Shown here in pieces: positions 1 to 7,422 of a stretch of DNA of 37,921 bases. Position 1 is the first letter of the stretch. Each line of letters starts with the position of its first letter. The stretch lies in the IMG/VR virus record IMGVR_UViG_3300010883_000131, positions 1 through 37,921 of that record; one strand, given 5' to 3'. The position numbers were made by a program, and so were the translations under genes. Source of the stretch: a virus. The notes under the pieces were generated by a model. The model searched no databases, was not told the origin of the DNA, and was given only the letters and a program-made list of their open reading frames with translations.

Positions 1-2
1 AG

Positions 3-2042
3 GCTGCTGCGAACAAGCTGTTTGCAAGCGACCAGAACCCGCACCTCCCCACGTTCAAGGAGAACTGGGCCGTGCTGGGCCAGATGGTAAAGACCATGCA
101 GACTACAGCGGTCGTAAATATGGCGAAGTCTTGGAAGACGGAGCAGATGGTACTTGAGACCCAGTTGAACGCGGCTGGGCTTGGTGTCAGCACGGAGATT
201 GAAGGACGGTTTGGTTCAGCGGGCAAGCAGTTCATCAAGGATAAGCATGGGGGAAAAATCGTCCGCCTCCCACAGCGAGGGCTTCTTGCAGCGGATGAGT
301 ACATGAAAACCACTCTCACGGAAATGTACGCCATGGGGTATGCGTTCCGTGCCGCCCGAAAGCGTGTCGCGGAAGGAGACATGACACAGGACCAGTCGGC
401 CCAGTTCATCGAATACCTGATGCAGTCAGATCAGAAGGCTGAACGGATCTGGATGCCAGCCTACCAGCAGGCACTCCGTCAGGCTTGGCAGTCAGACCTG
501 CCTAGTGTCGGCAACTGGGCGATCCAGTTCAGGAACGAGTACCCGGCTGCCAGATTTGTCCTGCCGTTCGTCGTGACTCCCGTAAACATCCTGATGCAAG
601 GGGTGGCGATGAGCCCCTTCTCGGTAATTTCATCCCTGAAGCACTGGTCTGACCTCAAGAAAGAAGGGATCGGTGCCGAGCAGCGGATGGAGTCAGTCGA
701 GAAAATGTACGACGGGTTCACAAACACGGTCCTCTCGGGCATGTGGATGGCGGTGCTGGCGGCCATGATCGACGAAGACGACCCCATGATTACCGGGACA
801 GAAATCGATGTCATGAGGGGGCGGCAGCGATACCCGTCAGGAAGAGAAGGGGAGTTGCCGACAATGTCTATCCGCCTCCCGTTCTCGGACAAGTGGTTCA
901 GCTACGCTCGCATCGAGCCGTTTGCCACGGCGACAGCCCTGACCATCGACCTCATGAAAACGGTCAAGCACTTGGGACAGGGGAACGGAGAAAAGGCCGC
1001 AGCGGATGTCTTCAAGGGTGTCTACGGTCAGGTTCAAGAGAAGACGTTTATGCGTGGGATCGCTGAGGTTACAGAAGCCCTCAAGGAATCCTTTGCGGGT
1101 AGACCCGTGCAGGGTGCGGGGGAATACCTTTCAAACATGACGGTGTCCTTTGTGCCTAACCTGTTCCGGTCAGTAGCACGCGCTACCCAAGAGTCCGTGC
1201 CGGAGCGGAAGGTTTCCAGAGAGCCGGGCAAGCAGCTTGTCAGCCTGCTTGATGTTACCCTCAAGAAAACCGAGATCCTGCCAGCCCTTGGACTCATCAA
1301 GGACCACCCGAAGGTGGACTTCAACGGCAGGGAGATCCCACGACACAAGAGCTTTGGTGTAGGTGGGCAGGCTGGAGACTTCGTCTACCGGCTGATTGTC
1401 CCTGCCAACGTGCGGACTACACACAGATTTGTCGGTGATGAAGTCATGCAGCGGTACAACAACCGCATTGATGACCCTCGCGACGCATACATCGGACCCG
1501 AAGCCCCTGAGCGATACTTCACGGTAGGGGGAAAGAAGAAGTGGATGAGTCCCCCGCAGTACCACGAATTCTGCCAGTTAGCGGGCGATCTCGGCAGGGA
1601 ATACGCACGCTCTCTCAACCTGAACGTGGACAACCCCTCGTCCATGGACATGGACAAGCTGAGGGAGGGCTACAAGAGAGGAAGGGCCTCTGCCAGAGAA
1701 TACTCCATTGAAAAGTTCTGGGGGGATGGGGAGTTGCTGCCGCTGATGGAGGAGGCTACAGCCGAAAGCCTCCGGCTCGACTCGCTCAAGTCAAAGGCCA
1801 GAATTCTGGCCCGTAAAAAGCCCACCCTAAAATCTCTCAGCAAGGAAGAAAAGGGGCTTCCCTACCGGATGCGCGCTGCTATCCTTGAACAGAGGGTAGA
1901 GCGGCATGAAGAGGAGCAGAGGGCCACTGCACAGGAGGTTGCCTCCGAGGGCATTGGTGACCGAGAGACAGCGGCGGCACACGGCGGAAGCGTTGGGGGC
2001 CGCAGGAGAATTCGGAAGGCCATCAGAACTTACGGGGATTAG
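3..2042 (+). CDS. Large virion (internal/ejection-like) protein, C-terminal part, 5' end outside window
   Basis: The frame is open from the window edge (first full codon at position 3) to TAG at 2042, so only the last 679 residues are seen. The sequence is mostly helical and charged, with no enzyme motif I can name. Two more hydrophobic stretches are visible, one near nt 555-600 (containing PFVVTPVNIL) and one near nt 720-790 (containing LSGMWMAVLAAMI). A proline-rich 'PF..TP.NI' block followed by a hydrophobic patch is, from memory, typical of the C-terminal parts of giant phage virion proteins (large polyvalent proteins, internal virion proteins). The length and the position next to small early genes fit an ejection or internal protein. 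The family call is inference; that it is a real, truncated gene is secure. Confidence 0.6.
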   Translation, partial: AAANKLFASDQNPHLPTFKENWAVLGQMVKTMQTTAVVNMAKSWKTEQMVLETQLNAAGLGVSTEIEGRFGSAGKQFIKDKHGGKIVRLPQRGLLAADEYMKTTLTEMYAMGYAFRAARKRVAEGDMTQDQSAQFIEYLMQSDQKAERIWMPAYQQALRQAWQSDLPSVGNWAIQFRNEYPAARFVLPFVVTPVNILMQGVAMSPFSVISSLKHWSDLKKEGIGAEQRMESVEKMYDGFTNTVLSGMWMAVLAAMIDEDDPMITGTEIDVMRGRQRYPSGREGELPTMSIRLPFSDKWFSYARIEPFATATALTIDLMKTVKHLGQGNGEKAAADVFKGVYGQVQEKTFMRGIAEVTEALKESFAGRPVQGAGEYLSNMTVSFVPNLFRSVARATQESVPERKVSREPGKQLVSLLDVTLKKTEILPALGLIKDHPKVDFNGREIPRHKSFGVGGQAGDFVYRLIVPANVRTTHRFVGDEVMQRYNNRIDDPRDAYIGPEAPERYFTVGGKKKWMSPPQYHEFCQLAGDLGREYARSLNLNVDNPSSMDMDKLREGYKRGRASAREYSIEKFWGDGELLPLMEEATAESLRLDSLKSKARILARKKPTLKSLSKEEKGLPYRMRAAILEQRVERHEEEQRATAQEVASEGIGDRETAAAHGGSVGGRRRIRKAIRTYGD

Positions 2043-2043
2043 C

Positions 2044-2439
2044 ATGAGACCGGGAAGCGAAGATTTTCACAAAGAGCTTAACGCACTCGGGGAGCTGCAC
2101 GACCTGAAGCAGCAGGACTACGGAACAGAAGTGGACCCGTTCGCCAACGTGCGAGCCGCTGAGGAGTTTGGTGTCCCGGCTTGGCTGGGTTGTCTGATCC
2201 GCATGAATGACAAGATGACCCGCCTCAAGAATTTCTCCAAAAAAGGCTCCCTCTCCAATGAGGGTGTTGAGGACTCGTTGCGGGACCTCGCCGTGTACTC
2301 ACTCATAGCCCTCTGTCTCTACAAGGAGCCTTCCAAGGAGAAGGCCGACATTGGGCCGGGTGGGATCGTAAGTGGTTTTATTAGGGAAGCGGACGATGGC
2401 GAAAGAACAGGCAATAAACAATCTCGTAGTTGTATCTGA
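2044..2439 (+). CDS. DUF1599/MazG-like nucleotide-associated protein
   Basis: 131 residues starting at the ATG just after the previous stop. The core reads KQQDYGTEVDPFANV, then an aromatic/Arg stretch (WLGCLIRMNDKMTRL), then a conserved E.S.RDLAVYSLIAL helix. The pattern 'DYG...F.N...R..DK..R......E...D...Y' is that of the DUF1599 family (nucleotide modification associated domain 1), which is related to all-alpha NTP pyrophosphatases of the MazG type. In phages such proteins are thought to act on deoxynucleotide pools or modified nucleotides. The acidic and basic residues needed are present. The last ~15 residues overlap the start of the next gene. The family assignment comes from motif memory, and the substrate is unknown. 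Confidence 0.65.
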   Translation: MRPGSEDFHKELNALGELHDLKQQDYGTEVDPFANVRAAEEFGVPAWLGCLIRMNDKMTRLKNFSKKGSLSNEGVEDSLRDLAVYSLIALCLYKEPSKEKADIGPGGIVSGFIREADDGERTGNKQSRSCI

Positions 2440-3265
2440 CACCCACTGCGGCTGCCGTCTCGGTCTCTGCCCACCCGGAGGGGTGTTCATGGACGAGGGC
2501 GGGATGTACAAGCCCAGCGTGCTCCAGAAAAAAGTCTGGAAGATGTGGAGGGAGTTCTGGGATGAGTTTGTTCCCCTCGCGACCCGTGGAGAACCCTACG
2601 CTGTCGTCTTCAACGGAGACATTGTCGATGGAGTCCACCATGGAAGCACCACCCAGATCAGCCACAACCTCGAAGACCAAGCGTCCATCGCTTACGAGTG
2701 TATGGCTCCGGTTGTTGAGGCTTGCGAAGGACGCTATTACCACATTCGAGGAACTGAAGCCCATGTCGGACAGTCTGCAAGGGACGAAGAGAGCCTCGCC
2801 AAGCGTCTCGGGGCCATTCCCAACGAAGAGGGGCAACACGCACGGTGGGACCTGTGGAAGATGTGCGGGCCGAAGCTCGTACATTTCCTGCACCACGTCG
2901 GCACCACATCTTCGGCTGCTTACGAAGCCACGGCGGTCTTCAAGGAGTTGATCGAGGAGTACGTCGAGTCAGCCAAGTGGGGACGCCGCCCGCCGGACGC
3001 CATCATCCGGTCTCACCGACACCGCTACATCATGTGCGAGATCCCCACTGGCAGCGACGCCGCCACGGGCAAGGGGAAGACTTCTACAGGCCACGCAATT
3101 GCAGCGGTAACTGGGTGTTGGCAAGGCAAGACGCCGTTTGTATGGAAGATCGCTGGAGCAAGACTCACGACGCCGCAGTTTGGCGGTCTGGTTGTGAGGT
3201 TCAAGGAAGATGAACTCTTTATAAGGAAACGGATATGGACGGTGGAGAGGTCTCGAACGGAATGA
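2396..3265 (+). CDS. Calcineurin-like metallophosphoesterase
   Basis: 289 residues from the ATG at 2396, which has AGGGA upstream; the gene overlaps the previous one by 44 bp. The dinuclear-metal phosphoesterase motifs occur in order: SDTHCG (D15, H17), NGDIVDG (D75), RGTEAH (residues 118-123, in place of the usual GNHE), a second-half His pair in FLHHVG, and SHRHRY standing for GHTH. Enzymes of this family hydrolyse phosphomonoesters or diesters, including nucleic acids and cyclic nucleotides. The phage substrate cannot be read from sequence. The 'RGT.AH' variant of the third motif is, as I recall, common in phage members. Role in host or phage nucleic acid metabolism is inference. Confidence 0.85.
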   Translation: MAKEQAINNLVVVSDTHCGCRLGLCPPGGVFMDEGGMYKPSVLQKKVWKMWREFWDEFVPLATRGEPYAVVFNGDIVDGVHHGSTTQISHNLEDQASIAYECMAPVVEACEGRYYHIRGTEAHVGQSARDEESLAKRLGAIPNEEGQHARWDLWKMCGPKLVHFLHHVGTTSSAAYEATAVFKELIEEYVESAKWGRRPPDAIIRSHRHRYIMCEIPTGSDAATGKGKTSTGHAIAAVTGCWQGKTPFVWKIAGARLTTPQFGGLVVRFKEDELFIRKRIWTVERSRTE

Positions 3266-3534
3266 GCTTCAAGAGATTAGTAGGACCGGGGGACGCAGTG
3301 TGGGACGAAATAGGGAAGCTCAAGCTGAAGAAGTGCCCATTCTGCGGGGAATACCCGGACTGGTCGTTCGCTGACGGCGACGACGACGGGCTGCAATGGC
3401 TGGTTCACTGCCAAGAGAGGACTTGTCACATCAAGCCCACCACCTCTTGGTCAGACGAGCCGGAGTTCTCTTCCCTGAAGTGGAATAGAAGGTTCGCTGG
3501 CGGCAAGCCGAGCGGTGGGAAGTGGATGGAGTGA
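3262..3534 (+). CDS. Small Lar-like zinc-ribbon protein
   Basis: 90 residues from the ATG at 3262, which overlaps the previous stop as ATGA; an in-frame ATG at 3235 with AAGGAAA upstream is an alternative start adding nine residues. It carries a CPFCGE knuckle near the N-terminus and a second Cys pair in CQERTC, followed by W-rich sequence and a 'SLKWNRRF' block. This is the layout of small phage zinc-ribbon proteins of the restriction-alleviation (Lar) type, in which the ribbon is followed by a W-N-x-R motif. Function is not established for most members. It is translationally coupled to the metallophosphoesterase. The region after it has no gene for 439 bp. Confidence 0.6.
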   Translation: MSFKRLVGPGDAVWDEIGKLKLKKCPFCGEYPDWSFADGDDDGLQWLVHCQERTCHIKPTTSWSDEPEFSSLKWNRRFAGGKPSGGKWME

Positions 3535-3565
3535 GCGATGCGCCAAAAAAAGACGAAAAAACTCG

Positions 3566-3593
3566 TTGACATCGTCTTGGCCACCCCTAAGAT
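3566..3593 (+). promoter_or_regulatory. Sigma-70-like promoter facing the 3.6-4.0 kb gene-free stretch
   Basis: A perfect TTGACA (3566-3571) is followed after 16 bp by TAAGAT (3588-3593), a 4/6 match to TATAAT. A-rich tracts lie just upstream (3546-3560). Transcription would start near 3600, about 370 nt before the next start codon, and run through the hairpin-rich region. Confidence 0.55.
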
Positions 3594-3599
3594 GTGACT

Positions 3600-3962
3600 G
3601 CTAACCAGATGAAAGAAATCGGCTGAAGGCGAGACAAATTCGGGGCAACAAAAGACACACGGGCGGGTTTGCTCCATCGCCCGAGACACTTGAAGCGAGC
3701 GTCTCTGGTCTCTCCGACTGTTACCCGACGGACCTCGCTAGTCCGATACTGGGAGCGAGTACAACTAAACCAATTCCGGGCAATGCTGACCCTTGCATCC
3801 CGGTGGGGGCAAACATCATACTCGTAGCCAGTAGACAGTCGCCAGCTAGATCACGAAGGGGGTTTGCCCCCGGAAAGGGAGCGGTGCGCACTAAGGGTCT
3901 TGCCGTCTTACTGCGTCTGCTAGATACTAGAGTGCAGTTGCCCGGTTCTTGTTGACGGCAAG
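3600..3962 (+). ncRNA. Putative structured RNA or long 5' leader in a gene-free stretch
   Basis: Positions 3535-3973 contain no convincing gene in any frame. Several perfect stems can be read by eye on the plus strand: CGGGCG/CGCCCG (3660-3665 with 3678-3683), CTCGCT/AGCGAG (3734-3739 with 3754-3759), a compound hairpin CCGGG..ATGC/GCAT.CCCGG (3776-3803), GGGGG-TTTG-CCCCC (3858-3871), and a 9-bp closing stem at 3899-3962. A sigma-70-like promoter sits immediately upstream. It could be a stand-alone small RNA, a structured leader controlling the downstream operon, or both. No known RNA family was recognised. Confidence 0.4.
3899..3962 (+). promoter_or_regulatory. Hairpin overlapping the ribosome binding site of the 3974 gene
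   Basis: CTTGCCGTC (3899-3907) is a perfect 9-bp complement of GACGGCAAG (3954-3962). The 3' arm runs into the Shine-Dalgarno sequence AAGGAG (3960-3965) of the gene starting at 3974. Inside the loop, ACTGC/GCAGT and CTAG/CTAG can pair further. The geometry would hide part of the ribosome binding site, as in a translational switch. This is inference from base pairing only. Confidence 0.4.
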
Positions 3963-3973
3963 GAGATCGAGTA

Positions 3974-4174
3974 ATGGAAGACGAGTTTGAACTGAGAGAC
4001 TGCCCCGACTGCGGCGACGCTCCTGACATCAAGGAGTACTACCGCAAAATAGAAGGGGTGTTGTTTAGCGGGGTCGTGTGTGAGACATGCAACTTGGCCG
4101 CGCTGCACTTCAGTACGCAGTCGGGCATGACCTTGTGGAACGAGATGGTTCAGGAGCAGAGTGGGAATGAGTAA
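3974..4174 (+). CDS. Small zinc-ribbon protein
   Basis: 66 residues, ATG preceded by AAGGAG. The protein is acidic with a CPDCGD knuckle at residues 10-15 and a second pair in CETCNL, followed by a short 'TLWNEM' block. It resembles the Lar-like ribbon protein at 3262 in layout (Cys pair, Cys pair, W-N motif), so the two may be related, but it is shorter. The ribosome binding site is part of a potential hairpin. It overlaps the next gene by 8 bp. Function unknown; DNA or protein binding is the usual guess for such ribbons. Confidence 0.6.
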   Translation: MEDEFELRDCPDCGDAPDIKEYYRKIEGVLFSGVVCETCNLAALHFSTQSGMTLWNEMVQEQSGNE

Positions 4175-4475
4175 CACTCGGTGGTTCTTGACGTATTGCC
4201 TGTGTGTCCTCGTCTTGTTTCACGCATGGATAATTGCAGCGAACGTCGCGGCCTTCTTTGTCCTTCCTTTCGCTACCGACTGGTACGTCGCTGTTCCGTG
4301 CATGTCTGCGATCCTGTTCCTCACGCTCGCTAGGGGCATTACTTGCCCGCTGACCGATCTTGAAAACGTCGTGAGGAAAAGGCTGGGGATGAAGCGGATC
4401 GGCGGGTTTTTTGGTCACTACTTTATCAAACCTTGGAGGCGATCGTGGGCAAGAAAAAAGAAGACTTCATCATAA
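4167..4475 (+). CDS. DUF2784-like membrane protein
   Basis: 102 residues from the ATG at 4167, overlapping the end of the previous gene. Two hydrophobic helices occupy roughly residues 5-35 and 40-60. They are followed by the block CPLTDLEN, a basic helix, and GGFFGHYF near the C-terminus. The combination 'CPLTxLEN...GGFxxHY' after membrane helices is that of the DUF2784 family, small bacterial inner-membrane proteins of unknown function; my recall is by motif. Such a protein is unusual among phage replication-side genes. The last 31 bp overlap the next gene. A role at the host membrane is inference. Confidence 0.65.
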   Translation: MSNTRWFLTYCLCVLVLFHAWIIAANVAAFFVLPFATDWYVAVPCMSAILFLTLARGITCPLTDLENVVRKRLGMKRIGGFFGHYFIKPWRRSWARKKKTSS

Positions 4476-4738
4476 CTCTCGAGGAGCTTGAGGCTGCACT
4501 GGGTGATTACCCGGATCACGTTAGGCCTGACGGGTTTCTGACCGCAAAGGAGTGGTCTAAAGAGTGGGGAACCAGTCTCCGCACAGCCCAGATGAGGATT
4601 TCTGAGGCGACCGACGCTGGGATCGTAAAGATGCGGAAGTACCGCCGCAAGAGCATTGACGGCGGCTCGTACACTGCGGCCCACTACCGGATCAGTCCAA
4701 GTCCGGGGGCATCGGAGAAATCAGACCCCGCTCCTTGA
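4445..4738 (+). CDS. Small helix-turn-helix-like protein
   Basis: 97 residues if the GTG at 4445 is used; it has GGAGG six bases upstream (4435-4439). No suitable ATG exists. The middle reads FLTAKEWSKEWGTSLRTAQ and continues into a basic wing-like stretch (MRKYRRK), the pattern of a winged helix-turn-helix that binds DNA. The N-terminus is helical (ITLEELEAALG). It is the last plus-strand gene before a convergent minus-strand gene with which it shares 47 bp at the 3' end. A regulatory role is inferred from the fold guess only. Confidence 0.5.
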   Translation: MGKKKEDFIITLEELEAALGDYPDHVRPDGFLTAKEWSKEWGTSLRTAQMRISEATDAGIVKMRKYRRKSIDGGSYTAAHYRISPSPGASEKSDPAP

Positions 4739-4961
4739 AGGCGTTGAGCAAGCCTTCGAGGTGGGCCATTTGCGTTGACATGCTGATCCCGTCGATCAAG
4801 GCGATCATGCTGTCGGTCCCAAAATCCTCGAATTCCTGCGTCCATGAGTAGAGGATATCGACGAGTTCCATGTCGATTTTCTCGATGCTTTGCCAGTTTG
4901 GCTCGCAGGTAACGACGTATCGGTGTCCGTTTATCTGTAATTCCGCGCGAGGTTTTCTCAT
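4692..4961 (-). CDS. Hypothetical protein, minus strand
   Basis: 89 residues read leftwards from an ATG at 4961, with AAGGAAAA immediately upstream on the minus strand. The sequence is an N-terminal strand-like segment (INGHRYVVTCEP) followed by acidic amphipathic helices. Nothing in it is recognised. It converges on the HTH-like gene and overlaps its 3' end by 47 bp, and it is isolated from the other minus-strand genes at 12-16 kb. No copy of their promoter element lies upstream. The good ribosome binding site and ordinary amino acid composition support a real gene. Confidence 0.5.
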   Translation of the reverse strand: MRKPRAELQINGHRYVVTCEPNWQSIEKIDMELVDILYSWTQEFEDFGTDSMIALIDGISMSTQMAHLEGLLNAFKERGLISPMPPDLD

Positions 4962-5037
4962 TTTTTCCTTGCTTTCCTCTAAGGGGGGGCTAGAATTCCC
5001 TTGAGTTCAGTTCTTTGACAATTTGAGGGAGGCGAAA

Positions 5038-6102
5038 ATGATGAACCCACATGAGGTCATCAGAAGACATTGCTGCTCTGACAAGTTCATGGGAGCAATG
5101 ATGAACGGGATGCTGAGGGCGTACAACCACATCTGGTGGGACCATACGAACGACCTCGAAGTCCTGTCGGTTGAGAAGACGTACTGGTGTCCATTGTACA
5201 ATCTGGACACCAACAGGCAGAGCAGGAAGTTTGTTCTCTCTGGAAAACTTGACAAGGTCGTCCGCGAGGATGGCTTGATTGTCCTTTATGACCACAAGAC
5301 GACATCGTCAAAGATCGGTGCCGACTCCGACTACTGGAGAGTTCTCCAGATCGAGGGGCAGCCAAAGCAGTACAAGATACTGCTCAGGGCTAACGGGATC
5401 GAGGTGGACAGGATTGTTTGGGATGTAGCCCGGAAGCCACAGATTAGACCGAAGAGAGTCTCGCAAGCGGGAAGAACTTCGATCTTGGGAACCGGGAAAT
5501 ACTACGACACAGACCTGACCGACGAGACGCTGGACGATCTCAATGGCAACAGGTTGGAGACAGAAAACCCCGAGATGTTCGAGGCGAGGGTGTTCGACGC
5601 GGTCCACGGAGACCCGACTGAATACTTCGCACGACGCTCGATTCCAACCTTGAGGGACGATCTCTACACCCACAACCAGAACATGTGGGACTTGTCGGGC
5701 AACATAGTCGCAGCGAGAAAGAGGTACGACACTTACAAGCGTCATACCTACAACGCTGGGGCTTGCTTCCAGTACGGAACGGCTTGCTCTTACCTTGGAA
5801 TCTGCGAGGGCAGCGATTCGCCCGATAGTGGAAACTGGGCAACAGGTGAAGTTCACCCCGAGCTGGACGTTGACGAGATCGAGAGCGACAAAGAGGTACT
5901 TACCAACAGCAGACTGAAATGCTTCCAGACCTGCCAGCGGAAACATCATTTCCGTTACGAACTTGGTCTGGAAAAACACAGTGCTAAGGACAGTGACGCA
6001 CTGTTTTTTGGAACCGTCTGGCATCACGTCATGGATGCGTACTGGGCGGAAGTTTCGGGATTCCAACTGGAAGGAGGCGATTCTGATGGGAACCGCAACT
6101 AA
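5038..6102 (+). CDS. PD-(D/E)XK nuclease with circularly permuted domain order
   Basis: 354 residues from the ATG at 5038, with GGGAGG upstream. Residues 41-140 hold a RecB/Cas4-like nuclease core: E46, LSGKLDKVV (D72), LYDHKTTS (D85, K87), a QPKQY helix (Q108) and ARKPQIRPKR. A Cys cluster follows (C243, C250, C256), as in iron-sulphur nucleases of this class. The segment that normally opens this family, 'S.SRL..F..C.RK..FRY..GL' and then 'FGT..H', appears instead at residues 287-330 (TNSRLKCFQTCQRKHHFRY, FFGTVWHH), after the Cys cluster. The domain order is therefore permuted. It overlaps a Sak4-like ATPase gene by 17 bp, pointing to recombination or end processing. Confidence 0.75.
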   Translation: MMNPHEVIRRHCCSDKFMGAMMNGMLRAYNHIWWDHTNDLEVLSVEKTYWCPLYNLDTNRQSRKFVLSGKLDKVVREDGLIVLYDHKTTSSKIGADSDYWRVLQIEGQPKQYKILLRANGIEVDRIVWDVARKPQIRPKRVSQAGRTSILGTGKYYDTDLTDETLDDLNGNRLETENPEMFEARVFDAVHGDPTEYFARRSIPTLRDDLYTHNQNMWDLSGNIVAARKRYDTYKRHTYNAGACFQYGTACSYLGICEGSDSPDSGNWATGEVHPELDVDEIESDKEVLTNSRLKCFQTCQRKHHFRYELGLEKHSAKDSDALFFGTVWHHVMDAYWAEVSGFQLEGGDSDGNRN

Positions 6103-6892
6103 GTGGCTTGAGAGTATCTCAAGGAAAACGTCAAGACGACCCACCGCGATGGTCATTATGGGCCAGCCGGGGGTCGGGAAGACGACAATGGGGGCTTGGG
6201 TTCCCGGCGGCTTGATGGTGCCATTCAAGCGGGAAAACTCCTACGACATCTTGAAGTTGTCGGGGTCAATTCCTGAAAACGTGCCGGTTTTACCGCCGGT
6301 AGAGAGCTGGCAAGGGTTTTTGGAACTGCTGGAAGAGTTGAGAACTCAAAAGCATGACCACAAGGCGCTTGTCATCGACACTCTGTCCTGCCTCGAACAC
6401 CTGTGCCACGAGTACGTGTGCAACAGGGATTTCGGGGGAGACTGGGGTGAAAGGGGATTTCAGTCCTACCATCGTGGGTATGTGATCTCCCTCGCCGAAT
6501 GGCGAGATATGCAAGATCGCTTGGATAATTTGCGTGACGAGAAGGGGATGACGATTGTGTTCTTGGAACACGTTCAGATCCGCCCCTTCAAGGACCCTGA
6601 GGGGACCGACTACGACCGTTACCAAGCGGCCTGCCACCAGAAGACGTGGCAGCTCACACACCAGTGGGCTGACGCTTGCCTGTACTACAAGTTTTACATT
6701 GAAGTTCAGGAAGATGGTGGCAAGACGAAGGCAAGGGGCGGGAAGTCTCGGATACTTTGTACCGAGCCAGACCCGTCTTACGATGCCAAAAACCGCATGA
6801 ATCTCCCTCGGGAGATTGAAGGCGGGGCCTCCGGCAAGGAGGCATGGTCGAACCTTACTGAAGCAATACTTAAAGCGAGAGTGGAGGAATAG
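6086..6892 (+). CDS. Sak4-like RecA-fold ATPase (single-strand annealing/recombination)
   Basis: 268 residues from the ATG at 6086, with AAGGAGG eight bases upstream. A Walker A motif GQPGVGKT lies at residues 26-33, and Walker B is in KALVIDTL (D98). The N-terminal segment SRRPTAMVIMG leads straight into the P-loop, the compact layout of phage Sak4-type ATPases that partner with SSB in annealing and replication-linked recombination. A later 'MTIVFLEHVQI' strand fits the RecA-fold core. It overlaps the upstream nuclease gene and sits three bases before the SSB-like gene. It could instead be a more distant AAA protein, but the neighbours favour Sak4. Confidence 0.75.
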   Translation: MGTATKWLESISRKTSRRPTAMVIMGQPGVGKTTMGAWVPGGLMVPFKRENSYDILKLSGSIPENVPVLPPVESWQGFLELLEELRTQKHDHKALVIDTLSCLEHLCHEYVCNRDFGGDWGERGFQSYHRGYVISLAEWRDMQDRLDNLRDEKGMTIVFLEHVQIRPFKDPEGTDYDRYQAACHQKTWQLTHQWADACLYYKFYIEVQEDGGKTKARGGKSRILCTEPDPSYDAKNRMNLPREIEGGASGKEAWSNLTEAILKARVEE

Positions 6893-6894
6893 TC

Positions 6895-7401
6895 TTGTCT
6901 CATTACATCAATGGGCAGAAGTATCTATGTCGTATTGAGGATCAGTTTTTCAGCACGACACCAAAGGGAACCGAGTTTTTTGCTCTGGTTGTCCGTCCTG
7001 TTGCGATGAAGCAGGGGGCGGACAGGGTCACGGTTGAAGGCGAGTTCGCTCGTCGCGTGTCCCTCTGGCTCAACAGCGACAGCAACGTGGAACGTTCCAC
7101 GGAGCGTCTCCAGTCCTTGTGTCCCGAATGGGATGGAAGCTGGGGGAGCCTTGACCCGGAGACTGAAGGCGGAACGTCCCTGAAGGGTGTCGAGGTTGAA
7201 CTTCGGAACTCTCACTCCCAGAGTGGCGACAAGGTCTACGACAACTTTGACTTCCTCCGCATCGCCGGGGCTGATTCTCACGTTTCAGACCCGGACGTTG
7301 CGAAGAAGCTCGACCGTCTCTACGGGACTGCGAAAAAGAAGAAACCAAAGCCCACGGCTGAGGCCACGGCTGAAGTTTCTGCTGACGAAGTCCCGTTCTA
7401 A
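6895..7401 (+). CDS. SSB-like / DUF669-type single-strand binding protein
   Basis: 168 residues from a TTG at 6895, with GGAGG (6884-6888) at good spacing; there is no ATG start that keeps the N-terminus. The N-terminal half is strand-rich with aromatic residues, consistent with an OB-like or DUF669 fold. The C-terminus is a low-complexity Lys/Ala/Glu linker ending in SADEVPF, very close to the acidic tip (D-D-I/L-P-F) by which SSBs bind partner proteins. Directly following a Sak4-like ATPase, it probably coats single-stranded DNA in the same pathway. The tail and the context are the evidence; the fold is inferred. Confidence 0.6.
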   Translation: MSHYINGQKYLCRIEDQFFSTTPKGTEFFALVVRPVAMKQGADRVTVEGEFARRVSLWLNSDSNVERSTERLQSLCPEWDGSWGSLDPETEGGTSLKGVEVELRNSHSQSGDKVYDNFDFLRIAGADSHVSDPDVAKKLDRLYGTAKKKKPKPTAEATAEVSADEVPF

Positions 7402-7422
7402 ACGTCGTTTGAGAGCGACGAA

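Noticed and set aside
5308-6228. 306-codon open frame on the minus strand
   Set aside because: It lies wholly antisense to the nuclease and ATPase genes, which carry clear motifs; the antisense product shows no recognisable fold. Codon bias of the sense genes explains the openness.
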